Source: Myxococcales bacterium
GTDB taxonomy: Bacteria; Myxococcota; Polyangia; Fen-1088
DNA: 7,154 nucleotides
Direction: 5' to 3'
NCBI GenBank assembly: GCA_003157315.1
Contig: PMJE01000457.1
Coordinates: 215 to 7,368 of the forward strand
The notes under the pieces were generated by a model that did no database searches, had not been told where the DNA came from, and saw only the letters and a program-made list of their open reading frames with translations. A program made the position numbers and the translations under genes. Shown in pieces: positions 6,233-7,154 of the stretch (its first letter is position 1; every line of letters starts with the position of its first letter).

Positions 6233-6736
6233 GTGACGATGCTTCGCTGTCTCCTCCAAGTTATCCCTGACCAGGGCGGCGTGCCGCAGGCCGCGGAACA
6301 ACAACTCCTCGACCTCGACAGCACGGTGTTCGTCATGCTGGGCCTGTTCCTGCTGTTGGCCCTCATCTTGAGCAAGTGGCTGTGGAAGCCGTACCTGCGC
6401 GTGCGCGAGGAGCGCGTGCGCCGGATCGAGGGCGCGCGCGCGGAAACCGAGGCGCTGGAGACCAACAGCGCCGGCCGCCTGGCAAGCATCGAGGCCCAGT
6501 TGGCCGAGGCGCGTAAGGCCGGCCAAGCCGAACGCGCTTCGGTGCGAGCGCAGGCGCTGGCGCGCGAGCAGCAGGTGGTGGCGCAGGCGCAAGCAGCCGC
6601 CCAGAAGATGCTGGCCGAAGCGCGTGCCAAGCTGGATGCGACCCTAGCTGCCGAGCGGGCCAGGCTGGCGGATAGTGCGGCCACCCTGGGACGCGAGATT
6701 GCAGAAAAGGTTCTGGGCCGGAGGTTGGCGTCGTGA
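6233..6736 (+). CDS. atpF': ATP synthase Fo subunit b' (peripheral stalk)
   Basis: A 167-residue b-type stalk subunit. One membrane helix at about 31-47 follows LDLDSTVF and leads into the SKWLWKPYLRVREERVRRIEGA stretch typical of b subunits where they leave the membrane. The remainder, about 55-160, is an Ala/Glu/Arg-rich coiled coil ending in LGREIAEKVLGRRLAS, as in b subunits that reach delta. It pairs with the next gene product to form the stator holding F1 to Fo. There is no signal peptide. The start is uncertain: GTG 6233 and ATG 6239 lack a clear Shine-Dalgarno, and GTG 6281 (preceded by AGGGCGGC) would give 151 residues starting shortly before the membrane helix. Its stop overlaps the next start (GTGA). 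Calling it b' rather than b rests on gene order and on the partner having the leader. Confidence 0.88.
   Translation: MTMLRCLLQVIPDQGGVPQAAEQQLLDLDSTVFVMLGLFLLLALILSKWLWKPYLRVREERVRRIEGARAETEALETNSAGRLASIEAQLAEARKAGQAERASVRAQALAREQQVVAQAQAAAQKMLAEARAKLDATLAAERARLADSAATLGREIAEKVLGRRLAS
6720..6725 (+). promoter_or_regulatory. Strong ribosome binding site of the second b subunit
   Basis: GGAGGT lies inside the end of the b' gene, 7 nt before the GTG at 6733, and decides that start. With the GTGA overlap it would keep the two stalk subunits at matched levels. Confidence 0.75.
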
Positions 6737-7154
6737 AGCGCGTATGGTTGCCCCTGGCGGCCCTGCTGGCTTTGGCCAGCGGCTCGGTCCGCGCGGAGGA
6801 CCACCCTACCCTGACCGAGCCGGTGTCCGGCACGTTTGACCACGAACCTTCGCACACCGGTGTCGCGCCTGCCGCGGGCGAGCCAGCGTCCGGCCAGGGT
6901 GAGGCCGCTGCCGAACCCGGCGCAAGCCACGGGGAACACGGCGAGCATGCCGGCGTAGACGCCAAGACGCTGGCGCTTCAGCTTCTCAATTTCGGCGTAC
7001 TTCTCTTTCTCCTCATCTACTTCGGCGGTCGCGCGCTGAACAAGGCCTTCCGCAGCCGGCACGACCAACTCAAGGCCGACATCGAATTCGCCGCCAGCCA
7101 ACGCGCGCTGGCCGAGCAGCGTTTCCGCGAGCAGGACGCGCGCCTGGCCAACCT
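6733..7154 (+). CDS. atpF: ATP synthase Fo subunit b with signal peptide and His-rich p-side extension; C-terminus cut by window edge
   Basis: Open from the GTG at 6733 to the right edge (140 codons plus 2 bases). Residues 1-21 form a signal peptide (basic start KR, Leu/Ala core, VRA before E22). Residues 22-78 are an acidic, Ala/Gly/Pro/His-rich segment containing H66-GE-H69-GE-H72. Residues 80-97 are a membrane helix (LQLLNFGVLLFLLIYFGG), then a charged coiled coil begins (FRSRHDQLKADIEFAASQRALAEQ is split across 106-129). This is the deltaproteobacterial style of b subunit, where a leader places the N-terminal extension on the outer face of the membrane. The GGAGGT site and GTGA overlap fix the start. 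The missing part should be the rest of the coiled coil, followed presumably by atpH and the F1 genes. Which of the two tandem genes is b and which is b' is a naming choice. Confidence 0.88.
   Translation, partial: MKRVWLPLAALLALASGSVRAEDHPTLTEPVSGTFDHEPSHTGVAPAAGEPASGQGEAAAEPGASHGEHGEHAGVDAKTLALQLLNFGVLLFLLIYFGGRALNKAFRSRHDQLKADIEFAASQRALAEQRFREQDARLAN

Overview
This is a GC-rich window of seven protein-coding genes, two of them cut by the window edges. Several features point to Myxococcota or a related deltaproteobacterial lineage, probably an uncultured member. These are a PilZ-like domain of the TIGR02266 type common in myxobacteria, a PEGA domain in the same protein, a bactofilin directly upstream of ATP synthase stalk genes, and two tandem Fo b-type subunits, the second with a cleavable-looking leader. 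The assignment is inferred from gene content and style, not from a marker phylogeny.

Left part, minus strand, read right to left (3043 to 1). A 626-residue PilZ-like/transmembrane/PEGA protein is followed after 7 nt by a membrane-anchored or exported amidohydrolase (Amidohydro_2 type) that runs off the left edge. The two look co-transcribed from a candidate promoter at 3074-3102. Together they suggest a cytoplasm-to-periplasm signalling or envelope protein paired with an extracytoplasmic hydrolase of unknown substrate. This is the least familiar part of the window.

Middle, plus strand (about 3088-5692). A gamma-glutamyltranspeptidase with an N-terminal export signal is transcribed divergently from the PilZ-PEGA gene. 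It is followed by a lysine-rich short-chain dehydrogenase resembling gluconate 5-dehydrogenase, with its own extended -10 promoter candidate and a strong Shine-Dalgarno. Nothing visible ties these two enzymes into one pathway, and the dehydrogenase may be an acquired gene.

Right part, plus strand (5709-7154). A bactofilin, then an ATP synthase b'-type subunit, then a second b subunit with a signal peptide and a His-rich p-side extension, cut by the right edge. The last two overlap GTGA-style. The rest of the atp genes (atpH, A, G, D, C) would be expected just beyond the window. The bactofilin-atp linkage joins a cytoskeletal gene to the energy-conversion operon. No RNA genes, mobile elements, CRISPR arrays or long repeats were seen, and no gene-free stretch exceeds about 60 bases.
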